The position numbers and the translations under genes were made by a program. Below are positions 24,001-37,740 of a stretch of DNA of 64,000 nucleotides, one piece after another. Within the stretch, counting starts at the first letter, position 1, and every line of letters begins with the position of its first letter. The DNA is from Panax quinquefolius. Lineage: Eukaryota; Streptophyta; Magnoliopsida; Apiales; Araliaceae. Under the pieces are notes generated by a model. That model saw only the letters and a list, made by a program, of their open reading frames with translations. It was not told the origin of the DNA and did no database searches. The DNA lies in assembly GCA_020205615.1 (NCBI GenBank), contig CM035169.1:19549546-19613545 (forward strand), read 5' to 3'.

Positions 24001-27000
24001 ATGGATCGATATTCATTGCAGCTTAAACCGGTTGTCTATTGTATTTTATCGGTTTAACATTGTTGAAGACTATTGATAATTTATTCTCGCATTATCTTAG
24101 CCATAATATTTCTTACCGGGCTAGTTGAGCTCACCCTTTCTTTCACCGCTTTCTTCGAAATGAGAATATAAATGGGACGAGTTGGGGAAACGAGTGATGG
24201 TCCTCAAGATAAGCATTAGTAGTCCTCACTATTCTCAGTAAAATAGTGTGATAATAGTTGTAATGAGGACTCCTTTTGAGTTTGTATAATATCTAGTAGA
24301 TAATATTTGTATTCAAACTCACGCTTTATGTCGATTGTATTACCTATGCGCTTATATTAAGTAAGTTGTATTTGAATTTATGTACCATAAGTAGTGGCGA
24401 CCCAAGATGGGTGGCGATACCTAATTTTGGGGCGCCACAATAAGTTCTCGTGATCGGTAAGAAATGAGCGGACTTGGTCAATCTATCAACAATGACCCAA
24501 ATCGCATCAACGCCTTGAGAAACCTTAGGAAGACCGTGAATCTAAATCCATGGTAATGTGCTCCTACTTCCATTCTGAAATTTCAAGTGGTTGCAATGGA
24601 CCTTTTGGTACTTGATGCTCCGCTTTAACTCGTTGACAAGTTAGACACCTTGAGATAAACAAATTATCTCTCTCTCTTCATATTGCTCCACCAAATGTAT
24701 GTACGATTTAATATCATGATACATTTTGGTACTCCTGTGATGGATTACAAATGGTGTGTTAGACGCCTCCATCATGATATTATACTTTAAATCGTGGTCG
24801 TTAGGAACACAAAGTCCGCAGGTTGACTCAAGTATTCCTTCTTCATCGATTCTTGCTTCCTAAGATAAAGCACCTTCTTGCACTTTCTTCCTCATACGCA
24901 TCACCTCCAGTCCAGTAGCTTGAGCGGCTTTTAACTTTATCGATTAAAGTCGGCCTCTACTCAGATACTCGCTATCATCACACGCGTCCCTGAGTCTTTA
25001 ACTCTATCTCCATCCTTTGCAAGTCACACAAATGGGCCTCATACGTTGACAATATCGCACTTTCGACTTGCATATGATTTTCTACTCAATCGTCACCACC
25101 ACGCTCACTTTTCCGGATGGTATTGGATGGTATGATCATAATCTTTCAATGAGTTCAAGCCAACGTCGTTGTCGCATGTTGAGTACCTTTTGAGTGAAGA
25201 AATATTTGAGACTTTTATGATCCGTAAAGATCTCCACTTTCTCCCCATACAAGTAATGCCTCCAAATTTTAAGTGCAAAGACAACAAATTTACGCCAACT
25301 CTAGATCATGAGTAGGATAATTCCTTTCATATTCTTTGAGTTTTCATGAGGCATAGGCTATAACTTTTCCATGTTGCATGAGAACACATCCCAATCCTTT
25401 GCTCGAAGCATCATCAGATGACAAATCCCTCAAGAGCCGATGGTATTGTCGAACAGTCTTTGAAATAAGTCTCCTCTTGAGTTCTTGAAAACTCCTCTCA
25501 CATTCTTCGCTCCCAACCGAACTTTGTATCTTTCCGAGTCAATTTGAGTCGATGGAGTAGCGATTCGAGAAAATCCTTCCACGAATCTCCGATAATAACC
25601 AAATTAAACCGAGAAAGCTACGACTTCGGTCATCGATTTAGGTTGTTCCCACTTTGAATAGCTTCAATCTTTCTTTGGATCAACAGATATTCCATGACTT
25701 GATACCACGTGCCCAAGGAATGCTACTTTCAAGCCGAACTCACATTTCTTCAACTTGGCATAAAACTTATATTCACGAAGCTTTTGGAGTGTCACCTCAA
25801 GTGTTGCTTTCATGATCTTCACGGCTTTTGGAATAAATAAGGATGTCATCAATAAAGACGACCACAAAGTGATCTAAATATTCCTTGAATACTCGGTTCA
25901 TCATATCCATGAAGGCGGCGGGGAGCATTAGTCAATCCAAAGAACATGACTAGGAATTCATAATGCCCGCATCGAGTTTCGAAAGCCGCTTTGGAATGTC
26001 GTGATTCTAATCTTCAATTGGTGATATCCTAACGAAGATCAATCTTTGAAAAGAATTTGGCTCCTTGCAACCGGGTCAAACAGGTCATCAATACGTGGCA
26101 ATGGATACCTATTTTGATGGTGACATGATTCAACTCCCGATAATCAATACAAAGTCGCATACTCCCATCTTTCTTCTTCACGAATAGAATGAGAGCACCC
26201 CAAGGAGAAGTACTATATGAATAAAGCCAATGTCTAACAATTCCTGCGAATTGGGTCTTTAACTCCGAAGTTCAATAGAGCCATTCGATATGGGGCTTTG
26301 GAAATAGGTTTTGTCTACGGGTTCAAGGTCGATACAAAATTCAATTTCACGCCTGGGGGTAGGCCAGAAGTTCTTCTGAATACGTCGGAAATTTATTAAC
26401 AATAGAAATATCGTCAAAACCGACGTATTTTGTTTAAATCATGACATGAGCTAAGAAAGCTTGACATCCGCTTTTCAATAAACGAATAGCTTTATGGCTT
26501 GAGATGACCGTGATTGATTTTAATGGTTTGGTCGTTTGAATTAGCATAATAGGTTGATTAGGAATATGAAAGCTAACAACCTTACGAAAACAATCAATTT
26601 TTGCATGATAAGTAGTTAACCAATCAATCCTTGAATCACGTCAAATGCAAGTATTTTAAATGAAATAAGATCGACAGTAATGTGAGGGTACCGATTTGAA
26701 CCAAACAAGACTTATAAACAATGGATGTAATGAAGGTTTCTCCCAACGGAGTTTCCACAGATAAGTCAAAGTCTAATTTCTCCAGAGTCAAATTTAATCG
26801 ATGAGCGCAAGTAGGAGAAATAAAAGAATGGGTAGAACCCAGATCAAATAAAGTATAGACTTCATTAGAGTTTATGATAAGCTTACCCGTGACGACCTCA
26901 TTCGAGTTCCCTTGCTCTCTCGGGAGGTCACAACAAACGCTTCCCTTGCACTACTGGGGTTTGAATTTTCTCGACTACCTTTGGTGCCTCCATCCTAAAT

Positions 27001-28105
27001 TTCGAATTTGTCTTGATGAACGACAAAATCGAGCAAAAGTGAACTTCTTCCATAATTATAACATGTTTTGGATGGCATGGCGCAGCTTGATCGATGTGTC
27101 CTCTCTCCTCCGCATTTGAAGCATATGATGGGTGGTCTTTCTCCTTCCTTAACAACGGTGTCAAAGTCTTTGGTCTTGACGTCTTTCCATCATTGTTGAA
27201 TCTCCTTTTCTTTAAATGTCCATTCTTATTGTTTTGGCCCCGATTACCACCGGTGGTTACCATATCTCGCCCGTTGATTCCTCTCACGCTTGTTGTCACC
27301 GCTCGATGACTACTCACCGGTATTATAATTTTGCCGGCTGCTCTCTTTAGTCATTGCGTTGACTCATTATCGCGCTCCACTAATCGAGCCCTATTTACAA
27401 CATCCGAATACAAACACGCGCTTTATGAAATAAGATGTTGACGTATCTCCGCTTCAAACCTCTTAAAAATATTCGCGTCATTCTCTCTTCATTATCCACC
27501 ACAGTGGACGAAAACCGTGATAACTCCGCAAATTTTGCCTCGTATTGCGACACGGTCATATTGTTTTGTTCCAACTTGATAAACTCCACCTCCTTCATGT
27601 TGCGAATACTTTCGTGAAAGTATTTGTCGTTAAACGACTCCTGAACTTCTCCCAAGATATCTTCAATACAAGAGTTGAGTACGCTTTCTTGATCGATTCA
27701 CACCAAGAATCCGCTCTCCGCAAACATAAAAGCGTGAAAGGGGAACCTTTTGCTCCTCGAAGCATCCCAAGACATCAAATATCTTGGTAATCTGCTTTAT
27801 CCATGCTTCCGCCGAAGTGGTTTTGGCTCTCCCTTAAACTTGGTGGTCCCATCCTTGAATTGTTTAATGCGGTGACCGCCAGAGAGTTTTCCGTGTTTCC
27901 ACCTACGTTTTGGGCGAGTCGCTCTCATTTCATTGTTGCATAAATTGTATAAAGCCTCAACATTTGATCATTCATCATTTGGTCAATGTTGTTGTTTCGA
28001 GAGGATTGTCACCTTCCGATACACATTATCCTCGATTATTGATATGTGGTGAATCAACGATCGTCATGCCCATCCATTCTTATTCTCAACATTCTCGGAT
28101 GTCAT
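21040..28105 (-). pseudogene. gag-pol of element A, broken, split by solo LTR E
   Basis: Read from 28105 downward on the minus strand: gag start (MTSEN-type) and gag body (27655-27395), zinc-knuckle region (about 27100), protease region (about 26900-26350), reverse transcriptase (about 26250-25660, with [10 protein letters not shown] at about 25863-25832), RNase H (about 25500-25100), integrase (about 25080-24440 and, past LTR E, 22009-21519), then a chromodomain-like tail (DVEEMTWELES at about 21145-21110). Domain order PR-RT-RH-IN with a C-terminal chromodomain identifies the chromovirus branch, probably Tekay/Del-like. Multiple stops and frameshifts break every domain. Confidence 0.85.
22010..24439 (+). 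mobile_element. Solo LTR E inside the integrase region of element A
   Basis: A single 2430-bp LTR in plus orientation, TGTGAGACCCCAGATTTT at the start and GGGGCGCCACA at the end. It is flanked by ATAAG at 22005-22009 and 24440-24444. Its ends match the LTRs of element B more closely than those of A. It carries TCTATAAATAGAAGC at about 22738 as a TATA box. A solo LTR with a target duplication is the product of recombination between two LTRs of a former full element. Confidence 0.93.
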
Positions 28106-28280
28106 TTTCAGACATCGCCACAAAACAAAAGGTTAATTGACATGTAACAAATTATCCCTATCTTCCGACCAACCAATAAAATAAAGACATAAACTTAGGT
28201 AGGTTATACTAGCGAAGGTATTCCCCGTCTCTCCCCTCCTAGTACTATTCTCACATCTTAGCCAGTGATCATATCCCTAA

Positions 28281-28292
28281 GCTCTGATACCA
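28281..28292 (-). other. Primer-binding site of element A
   Basis: The minus strand reads TGGTATCAGAGC two bases inside the 5' LTR, complementary to the 3' end of plant initiator methionine tRNA. This fixes the element's strand and the inner edge of its 5' LTR. Confidence 0.9.
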
Positions 28293-28294
28293 AC

Positions 28295-29096
28295 TGTGAC
28301 ACCCCCAAAATTAGGTATACATCACCCATCTTGAGTCGTCACTTACATGGTACAGAAATTAAATACAACTTAATACATAAACTGTGAGTTTAAATACAAA
28401 TATCGTCTACTAGATATTATACAAACTCAAAAAAGGAGTCCTCATTACAATTATTATCACACTATTTCACGTGAATAGTTAGACTACTAATGCTATCTTC
28501 GGGACCATCACTGCTTTCCCCGACTCGTCCCAAATATATTCTCATTTCACGAGAAATAAAGGAAAAAGAAAGGGTGAGCTTAACTAGCCCAAAGAAGAAA
28601 TATTATGACTAAGATAATGCATAATAAATTATCAATAGTCTTCAACAATGTTAAACTGATAAAATACAATAGACAACCAGTTTAACTGCAGCGGAATATG
28701 CAATCCATTAAAAGAGAAAAGTAGAAAATAAAGTCTACTATCTTTTAGGTTTTAAAAGGTTTTTCATCATCATATATAATTGAGACTCGACTTTAATAAA
28801 TATTCCACATCATCGAATCACCCCCGCACTACTACTGGCCAAGGATATTCTTTAGTATTACGACCACAATTATTCATGCGCTACTGGGCGAGAATATTTG
28901 TGTATTCATTAATGGTCATGATCATGCCAACAACTCGCCCACCAATGCACTACTACTACCATCGAGGATTTTATCATATCATTTGTAACATTACGGTCAT
29001 GATTACAATCGAATAGTCTCTCATCATAATCATACCAAGTCCATCTACGCACTACAAAGCCATGTATGACTTTCAACATAATATAAACATGAGGAT
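28295..29096 (-). repeat. 5' LTR of element A, distal part (continues at 40366-42126)
   Basis: Starts TGTGACACCCCC next to the primer-binding site and follows the 3' LTR of A until AACATGAGGAT, where element B begins. The sequence resumes at 40366 with ATGATGATGACAATGATAT. The two parts add up to about 2.56 kb, matching the 2547-bp 3' LTR. Confidence 0.92.
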
Positions 29097-31075
29097 TGTG
29101 ACGCCCCCAAAATTAGGTATACGTCACCCATCTTGGGTCGCCACTTACATGGTACATAAATTCAAATACAAACTTAATTATATATCTATCGTGTAACATA
29201 CGACAATACATAAACTGAGAGTTCTAATAGGAATATTGTCATTTAGACAATATCCATACTCAAGGAGTCCTCATTACATTTATTGTCACACTATTTAACA
29301 GAATGGTGAGGACTACTAATGCTATCCTCTGGACCATTACTCCGCTCCCCGACTGCGTCCTAGCTATATTCTCATTTCCAAAGAGAATAAAGAAAGAAAG
29401 GGTGAGCTCAACTAGCCCAAGAAGAAATATTATGACTAAGATAATGCGTAATAAATTATCATTAGTCTTCAACAATGTTAAACCGATAAAATACAATAGA
29501 CAACCAGTTTAATCGCAATGAATATCGCAATCCATTAAAAGAGTCAAGTAGAAAATAAAGTCTACTATTTTTTAGGTTTTAAAAGGTTTTCATCAATTTT
29601 TATCACTAAGACTCGCTTTAATGAATAAACCACAATATCGATCATCCCCTGTATTACACGGTCAAGGATTTTCATCAAATTATCAATGGTCATGACTATA
29701 CCGAATCACCCCGGTCATAATCATACCAAAAACTATCCATCATCGCATTACAAAGCCACTCGAGGACTTTTATCACATCATTTATAACAAGCCATGATTA
29801 TACCGAATGATCCTCGGTCATAATCATACTAAGTTCATCTATGCACGTAAGCCAAAGATAACATATTATAACATGAGGATGATGACAATGTGTAAAACAC
29901 ACAGACAGGATATTCCAACAGAATAATAAAGAATGGAATAACGTAAGAAGATCACCAAGTATAGGGGAGTCCACAGATATCAAAGTTATTCCAATGAATA
30001 AATAAGAATGGAATAATATAAGGATTTCACCAAGTATAGGGTATCTGCGTGATACGGAGTTATGTATAGGGTATGCCACTTTTACAAAGTTATTCCAATG
30101 AATAATAATGAATGGAATAATGTAAGTTCTCTTCATGAATAAGAAAGAATAACACCCTTACGGTACACAACAAATAATACCCCTCTACCGTAAAAGACAC
30201 TTTGGATATCAAAGTAGTGAAGTATCGATTACTCTTCTTCTTTCTCTCTATAGATTTTCTCTCTATAGCTTCTCTCTATAATTTCTCTCTGTAGTTTCAA
30301 AGAATTAAAAGAAAATAATGAAGGAATGAGCTTCTATGTATAGGAAAATAGAATGCATAGTAATTAATCCATGAACAGGCCCGATTGATTTACTTTAATC
30401 GATATCAATATTTAAAGCAAAATCTTTTAAATAAAATATCATATATTCTATTTATATAAAAACATTTTACTATGCAAACACTATGCAACACTATGCAAAA
30501 CACTACGCAACACTATGCATAATAAAATATAATATATTCTATTTATAGAATAACTTTAATAAAGTATTCGCTTTTATATAAAAAGATGTTTCGCTTTTAT
30601 TACGTTAATAATACTGAATAAAACAAAACGTCATTATCGCTATAATAATTCATATTATTAATCGATAATAATGGAATCAAACCGAGTGACTTCTCACATA
30701 AGATCAATAATCAATAATCGCTAGGTGTATACTTATGCAACCACATCGTGACATCATTGTACTTTTACTACCGAAAGTAGTTCAACAAGATCAACCAGTA
30801 AAACTTCCGCCGTTATTTCAATAAAATATTTTTGTCGTTTTCTCGATCCGATGATAATTACGCTATGGGGTCCACCAATGATTGAGCCACAATACGAATA
30901 TTCCTCGCTAAACCGAATAGTCCCCACCAATCGAATATAATATAACCACTTGCATACTTTGCAAAATTTATAAATACTACCCACAACTATAATATTTATC
31001 TCAAATTCACACCATAATATTAAAAATTATTTCGACAAAATTTAAATCTTTATCGATAAAATCTGGGGTCTCACA
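29097..31075 (-). repeat. 3' LTR of element B (shortened)
   Basis: A 1979-bp LTR from TGTGACGCCCCC to TGGGGTCTCACA. It is about 450 bp shorter than its 5' partner because the stretch from about 38728 to 39120 in the partner is missing here (junction ATGACAATG|TGTAAAACACAC near 29891). Otherwise it shares subfamily features, such as ACATACGACAATACATAAAC and the ACTATGCAACACTATGCA repeats at about 30473-30520. Confidence 0.9.
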
Positions 31076-31149
31076 ATCTCCCTCCTTATGGAATTTCGCC
31101 CTCGAAATTAGGGTACGACTGGTATGATAAAGAGGTGAGGATACCTTGA

Positions 31150-32954
31150 ATACCTTTATCGTTGAAAACATTAAATTCATCTTTGCAATCCAAACCAAAG
31201 ATATTCATTAATAATTCATCTTTGCACTACGCGCTAAAGATATACAAACCAGTAAAACCAATAATACCGAGACTCGACAATAGTATCACGACCACGAATT
31301 ATCCATGCACTACTCGACCATGGATATTCGTGTTTTCAATCTGATCGTGATTATACCGAATAATCTTGGTCATAATCATACCAAGTCTATCAATGCACTA
31401 CTACCAAAGATGACTTTTACCACATCCATGAATTAATATTTCATTCACGAGACTCACCAATAATTAATCCATATCATCGAATCATCCCCGCACTACAAAG
31501 CCAAGGATATTCATTAGTATCACGACCACGAATTATCCATGCACTACTACCAAAGATAATCGTGTATTCATTAAGATCACGACCACAAATTATCCATGCA
31601 CTACTACCAAAGATAATCGTGTATTCATTAGTATCACGACCACAATTATCCATGCACTACGGCTAAAGATAATCGTGTATTCATTAAGATCACGACCACA
31701 AATTATCCATGCACTACTACTAAAAGATAATCGTGTATTCATTAAGATCACGACCACAAATTATCCATGCACTACTACCAAAGATAATCGTGTATTCATT
31801 AGTATCACGACCACAAATTATCCATGCACTACGGCCAAAGATAATCGTGTATTCATTAGTATCACGACCACAAATTATCCATGCACTACGGCCAAAGATA
31901 ATCGTGTATTCATTAGTATCACGACCACAAATTATCCATGCACTACGGTTAAAGATAATCGTGTTTTCAATTACGGTTATGATTATACCGAACAATCCCT
32001 GATCATAATTATACCAAGTCCATCTATGCACTACAGGCCACAGATGATTTTCAACATAGTATAAACTTGAGGATAATGATATAAAGAATCAATCAAATGA
32101 GATAAAGGATAAATATTAAACATTTATAATATAATTTATCCAGGATTCAAGAATATCCCCATGTTATCAATCACTTAATAATCTTATAATCTAATATCAT
32201 TAATATTATAACAATATTTTAATCACTTCTTAAATTTATAAACAATTTATTTCAATTGTTTATGTTTTTACCATATAATGCATTTAATCATTCAAAAATG
32301 TCATACTCATAAGATATCATCACTAATGATCAAATCCTCATCAAAAAAATATATATATACTCTATATAGGATTCTCTACAATCATAAAATCCTATTTTCA
32401 ACTTTGTTACTTCACATAACATATTTAACTCATATGTTCGTAACTAAACTATTTTCATGAAAAATACCAAATCAGTCCCAAAAATATTTCTTTTCTGGGA
32501 TTTAGCATAATATAGTCCCATAATGAAAATATATTTTTCTCGGAATTTTTAAAATTCATTTACTATTTTTCAAAAATCAATTTCTAATTAATTCCTTAAG
32601 AAATTAGCTACCTCAAGTTTAACTCCAAAAATTCCCAAATCTTGGCAGGACCTTACACATGTTAACGTGAGCTTCCAGTTTAAATTTCATGGTCATCGGA
32701 GTTATAGAACTCCAGTTATAGCATTTTTCGTCAAAAAAACCTAAATATTGAAATAGTCATAACTTGATCATTTTAAGTCGAAATGAGCTCATTTTTGACA
32801 CAGGAGGTACTTTATACCATATATCTTCATGTCCCAAAAGTCCAGAATTTTTCTCATAATTTAAGTGGCTGAAACAGCCCTCTAAAATCATGGCGAGAAC
32901 TTTTTCGATTTTTGCGACTTTTGCACTCCTTTGCTAAAATCACCACACAAAAAT
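31150..32954. mobile_element. Foreign LTR-like sequence inside element B, interrupted by solo LTR D
   Basis: After the polypurine-tract region of B, homology to A stops near 31155. The sequence holds diverged LTR-type motifs and the 57-bp array, then about 700 bp (32250-32950) with a different character, including TCATAACTTGATCATTTTAA and GTGGCTGAAACAGCCC. It continues after D at 35513. It probably represents part of another gypsy LTR or leader brought in by insertion or recombination. Edges are not resolved. Confidence 0.5.
31478..31985. repeat. 57-bp tandem array, about eight to nine copies
   Basis: AATTATCCATGCACTAC starts at 31531, 31588, 31644, 31701, 31759, 31816, 31873 and 31930, a period of 56-58 bp. 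Each unit also has AGATAATCGTGTATTCATTA and ATCACGACCAC. The unit resembles a single-copy segment found in the family's LTRs (for example 19033-19100), so it looks like local amplification of LTR-type sequence. Because 57 is divisible by 3, frames stay open on both strands (31675-32064 plus, 31720-32031 minus); these are not genes. Confidence 0.93.
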
Positions 32955-35512
32955 TGTAAGACCAAACTTTTATAAATAAAGATGAATTTTTCTATAAATA
33001 TTATTTTTGAATATTATGGAATAAATTTGATATAATGTTATAGTTGTGGGTAATATTTATAAATTTTACAAAAGTCTGCAAGTTGTTATAAAATATTAGT
33101 TTGGTCTGGGAATATTCTTTGTTAGGGAATATTCGCATAATGGCTCAATCATTGGTGGACCCCACAACATTATTGTCGGATTGAGAAAACGACAAAAATA
33201 TTTTATAAAAATAACTACGGAGGTGTTACCGTTAAAACCGCCGAACTACCCGTATGGTAAAAGTACAAATGTCTGGCGTGGTTGTATAAAGTAGACACGG
33301 TATTGATTATTGATGCTTACGTGAGAAGTCACTCGGCTATGCTCAATTATTGCTACAAATGAATTGTTGCATCATATCTCTTATATTATTGATTCAATTA
33401 TTGTCACAAATTATCATCCAGTATAATATGTTATAAAGATTAAATCAATAATTGAGACGACAAGTTATAAATGATTAATAATTGTTGAAAGATTAAATAT
33501 GTGTTATGATTTGTGGTAAGTTTGATTATTTTATGGGGGGCTCATATGTCATCATCTAAGAGTCTCTTCGTCGATAGTATTTACCTTCAATAATAGTAAT
33601 TACCCTTTGTCAATAGTATTTACCTTCACGATAGTAATTACCTTCGTCGATAGTAATTACCCTTGTGAATAGTATTTACCTTCATCAATAGTAATTACCT
33701 TCGTCAATAGTAATTACCCTTGTGAATAGTATTTACCTTCGTCAATAGTATTTATCTTCGTTAATAGTAATTACCTTTACCGACGTCGAACCACTTGTCG
33801 TTTCACATTACAGGCGTCGAACCACTTGTCGTTTCACATTACAAAGGCGTCAAACCGGTCATCGAGCCACTTGCCTTTTCACACGGCAAGTGCTAAGCTA
33901 GAAATCTTCTATAAATAGAGGCTGAGGGCTTCATTATTTTCACGAATTCATTCAAGCTATAGAGAGAGAAAGTATAGAAAGAATAAGAGAGAAGAAGAAG
34001 AGTATTTTGTTACTACACTATCTGCAGATTCAATCTCCTACCAAAAGTAAGGGGTATTATTTGTTGTACTTCGTAAGGGGTGTTATTCTTTCTTATTCAT
34101 GAAGAGAAGGCTGTTGTTATTCCATCAACATGTATTCTGTTGGAATAACTTTGTATACTGCGGTTTACCTATACTTGGTGACATTCTTCTATTATTCTGT
34201 TGGAACATCCTCATCATGTGTTTTACACCTACTTCGGTTCCGCCTTTATTATTCTGTTGGAACATCCATGCTCATGTGTTTTACACCGGATTCGGTTCCG
34301 CTTTTATTATTCTGTTGAATATCCTATCATGTGTTTTTACACCGGATCCGGTTTCATCTTTATTATTACTCTCAAGGAACATCCTCGCTTGCAGAATTTC
34401 ACCCGACTTCGGTTCCGTTATTTATTATTCTGCTTGGAATAACTCATGCATAAGGTCTATCGCATGCACGGTGATTTCTTTTGTTATTCCATTCTTTATT
34501 ATACCCAAATAGTTAAAACTTTGACTTCTATACTCCATGAAATTAGTAGAATATCCTTGATATTTGCGTTTCATCCAAGATCTTTTCATGGAAATATTCT
34601 TCCGATCATTCTTGAATTTTACTCTACAAAACAAAGATCATGTTGACAATTTGGGCGTTAATAATTCTGGATAAAATAATTCTTGAACTTGTTTTATTGA
34701 ATTCTTATATCATTGTCATCATCCTCATGTTTATATTTTTTTTGAAAGTCATCTGCGTGGCTTCAGTAGTGCATAGATGGACTTGGTATGATTATGACCA
34801 GAGACTATTCGTAATCATGGTAGTAATGTTACAAATGATGTGATAAAAATCCTCGATTAAGCGGTAGTGCATTGATGGACGAATGTTGGCATGATCATGA
34901 CCATTAATGAATACACAAATATTCTTGGCCCGTGAAGGCATGAATAATTGTGGTCGTGATACTAAAGAATATCCTCGGCCGTAGTGCGTGGATGATTCGA
35001 TGATGTGAAATATTTATTAAAGCCGAGTCTCAAATATAAACGGTGATGAAAAACCTTTTAAAACCTAAAAGATAGTAGACTTTATTTTCTACTTGACTCT
35101 TTTAATGGATTAGATATTCATTGCAGCTTAAACCGGTTGTCTATTGTATTTTATCGGTTTAACATTGTTGAAGACTATTGATAATTTATTCGCATTATCA
35201 TAGTCATAATATTTCTTCTTGGGCTAGTTGAGCTCACCCTTTCTTTCACTCATTTTCTTGAAATGAGAATATAGTTGGGACGAGTCGGGAAACGCAGTGA
35301 TGGTCCCGAAGATAGCATTAGTAGTCCTCACTATTCTACAAAAATAGTGTGATAATAATTGTAATGAGGTCTCCTTTTGAGTTTGTATAATATCTAGTAG
35401 ACGATATTTGTATTTAAACTCACAGTTTATGTATTAAGTTGTATTTAAATTCTGTACCATGTAAGTGGCGACCCAAGATGGGTGATGTATACCTAATTTT
35501 GGGGGCGTCAAA
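32955..35512 (+). mobile_element. Solo LTR D inside element B
   Basis: A single 2558-bp LTR in plus orientation beginning TGTAAGACCAAACTTTT and ending GGGGGCGTCAAA (a final CA changed to AA). It is flanked by AAAAT at 32950-32954 and 35513-35517. It matches the LTRs of elements A and C and has the TATA box TCTATAAATAGAGG near 33908. GTAATTACC repeats fill 33590-33775. Confidence 0.93.
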
Positions 35513-35849
35513 AAAATCTACAACACCTTTTCCAGTAATTCCACTTGGATTACTTAGGTAACTCATAGATATAACTCTAGGACTTGACCACACTCAAAAA
35601 TTCAAAATATAATAGGAGATATGGTCAATTGAATTTCATGTTACGTTTTTACCAAAATCTGATTTTTCAACCCTTTGTGATTTCTAAGAAACTTTCATGT
35701 TTTCACATAATAACCAACATAACTCAACATAGCACTTACTAATACTTCATATACCCATGATTTTCATTAGTCCAATGCTTTTATTATGACTTTCATCATA
35801 ATCCTCGTAAACAGATCCTTTTAGTTGAAGAAATATTTGAGGGTTTAAG

Positions 35850-37740
35850 AAATGAGTTTTGTCTTTGGGTCAATATGAAATTCGATTTCACGCCTAAGTA
35901 GGCTAAGTCTTCAAGAATACACCAGAAATTTATTAATAATAGAAATATCATTCAAAACTGTGACTCTCATCCAAGACTTGGATAAGACGTCACATTGATA
36001 CCAATCTGTAACTTCTATCCCTTAACCTAGATAACACCTCACAATGATACCTATAAACTTGCCATCTTCATTCACGATGTCGCCTACTGAAAGCTTGGCT
36101 TGGTGCATTCCACACAAGGAAGTCAACAACGAAAGGTTCGGGGCTCTTTACTTATGGCTCGATATGACAATAATTGACTTTAGTAGTTTGGTTACTTGAA
36201 TTCGCACAACAAGTTGGTTATGAATATAAAAGCTAACAACCTCACGAAAAAGAATGATGAGTAGTTAACCAATTGATTCCTAAAATCCCATCAAAGGCAA
36301 ATATTTTCAAAAGATAAGATCGACAGTAACGTGAAAATGTTTATTTGAACCAAACAAGATTTAAAAATAGTAAGCGAATTTAAGGCTCCTACTAACGAAG
36401 TTTCAACCAATAAGTCAAAGTTTAACTTCTTTCTGAGTCAAATTTAAACGTTGAACACAACTAGGTGAAATAAAAGAGTGGGTAGAATCGGTATCTAACA
36501 CGGTATAGACTTCATGAGAGCTTATGATTAACTTAACCGTGATAATTTTATTAAGGTTCCTCGTTACGAAAAAAAAAAACTCTCTCTAAAACTATCTCGC
36601 TTTTGGTTTATGCAGGACAAATTTGGTGCCTCCATCCTAGTTGAATTTGTCTTGATGAACGACAAAAATCGAGCTAAGTGACCTTCTCTTCCATAATTAT
36701 AACATCCTTTGGATGGCATGGCACAGTCCGGACTGATGTGTCCCTCTCCTTCGCATTTGAAGCATATGGTAGGTGGTCTTTCTCCTTCCTTAACAACGGG
36801 TGCTTTGATGTCGACGTCTTTCCATCATTGTTGAATCTCCTTTTCTTGAAATGTCCATTCTTATTATTTTGGCCCCGATTACCACCGGGCGTGGTTACCA
36901 TATCCGCCCGTTGATTCCCTCCACGCTTGTTGTCACCGCTTGATGACTACTCTCCATTGGTATTATAATTTTGCGGTTGCTCTCTTTTAGTTATATTGAC
37001 TCGTTATCGCTACTCCACTAATCGAGCCCTATTTATAACATCCGAATAAAAACACGCTTTATGAGAAATAAGATGTTGACGTATCTTTAACTCAAACCGC
37101 TTAAAAACATTCGCGTCATTCTCTCTTCATTATCCACCGTGGGGACGAATCGTGATAACTCCGCAAATTTTGCCTCGTATTGCGACACGGTCCATATTGT
37201 TTTGTTCCAACTTGATAAACTCCACCTCCTTCATGTGGCGAATACTTTCGTGAAAGTATTTGTCGTTGAATGCTCCCGGAACTTCTCTCAAGATATCTTG
37301 ATCTGACAAAGAGTTGAGTACGCTTCTGGATTCCCACCAATGTCTGCTTCTCTCCACAAGAACATAAAGGCGGCAAAAAAGGAACCTTTTGCTCCTCGGA
37401 GCATCCCAAGACATCAAATATCTTGGTAATCTGCTTTATCCATGCTTCCGCCGTAAGTGGTTTTGGCTTTCCCTTAAACTTCGGTGGTCCCAGCTTGAAT
37501 TGTTTAATGCGGTGACCACCGAGAGTTTTCCGTGTTTTCACCTCGTTTTGGATGAGAGTCGCTTTACGATGTTGCATGAATTCTAAAACCTTTTAACGTG
37601 TCGTCATTCATCAATTGATCGATGTTGTTATTTACTGGGAGGATTATCGCCATCCTGTTGCACATTGTCTGATTATTGATCTGCGTGGAGAATCAACAGT
37701 CTCACATGCTCCATTGCTATTCTCAACATTCTCGGAAGCC
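35850..37740 (-). pseudogene. gag and protease remnant of element B
   Basis: Minus-strand reading gives gag at 37577-37116 (FKGKPKPLTAEAWIKQITKI, a conserved plant gypsy gag stretch), then a zinc-knuckle region at 36901-36674 in shifting frames, then protease-like sequence to about 35850. The gag start is near 37743 by comparison with A and C. Frameshifts at about 37400 and 36750 and the loss of all later pol domains make it non-functional. Confidence 0.8.

Noticed and set aside
22010..24439. Considered as one LTR of a further full-length element rather than a solo LTR.
   Set aside because: Element A's integrase sequence continues immediately on both sides after the ATAAG duplication, so there is no internal region or partner LTR.
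31478..31985. Regularly spaced repeats that could suggest a CRISPR array.
   Set aside because: The units are contiguous tandem copies without unique spacers, in a plant nuclear retrotransposon.
31675..32064. 129-residue plus-strand frame of repeated ITTTNYPC units, with a matching minus-strand frame at 31720-32031.
   Set aside because: Both arise from a 57-bp tandem array whose length is a multiple of three. Frames are open on both strands at once, and no start, domain or conservation supports a protein.
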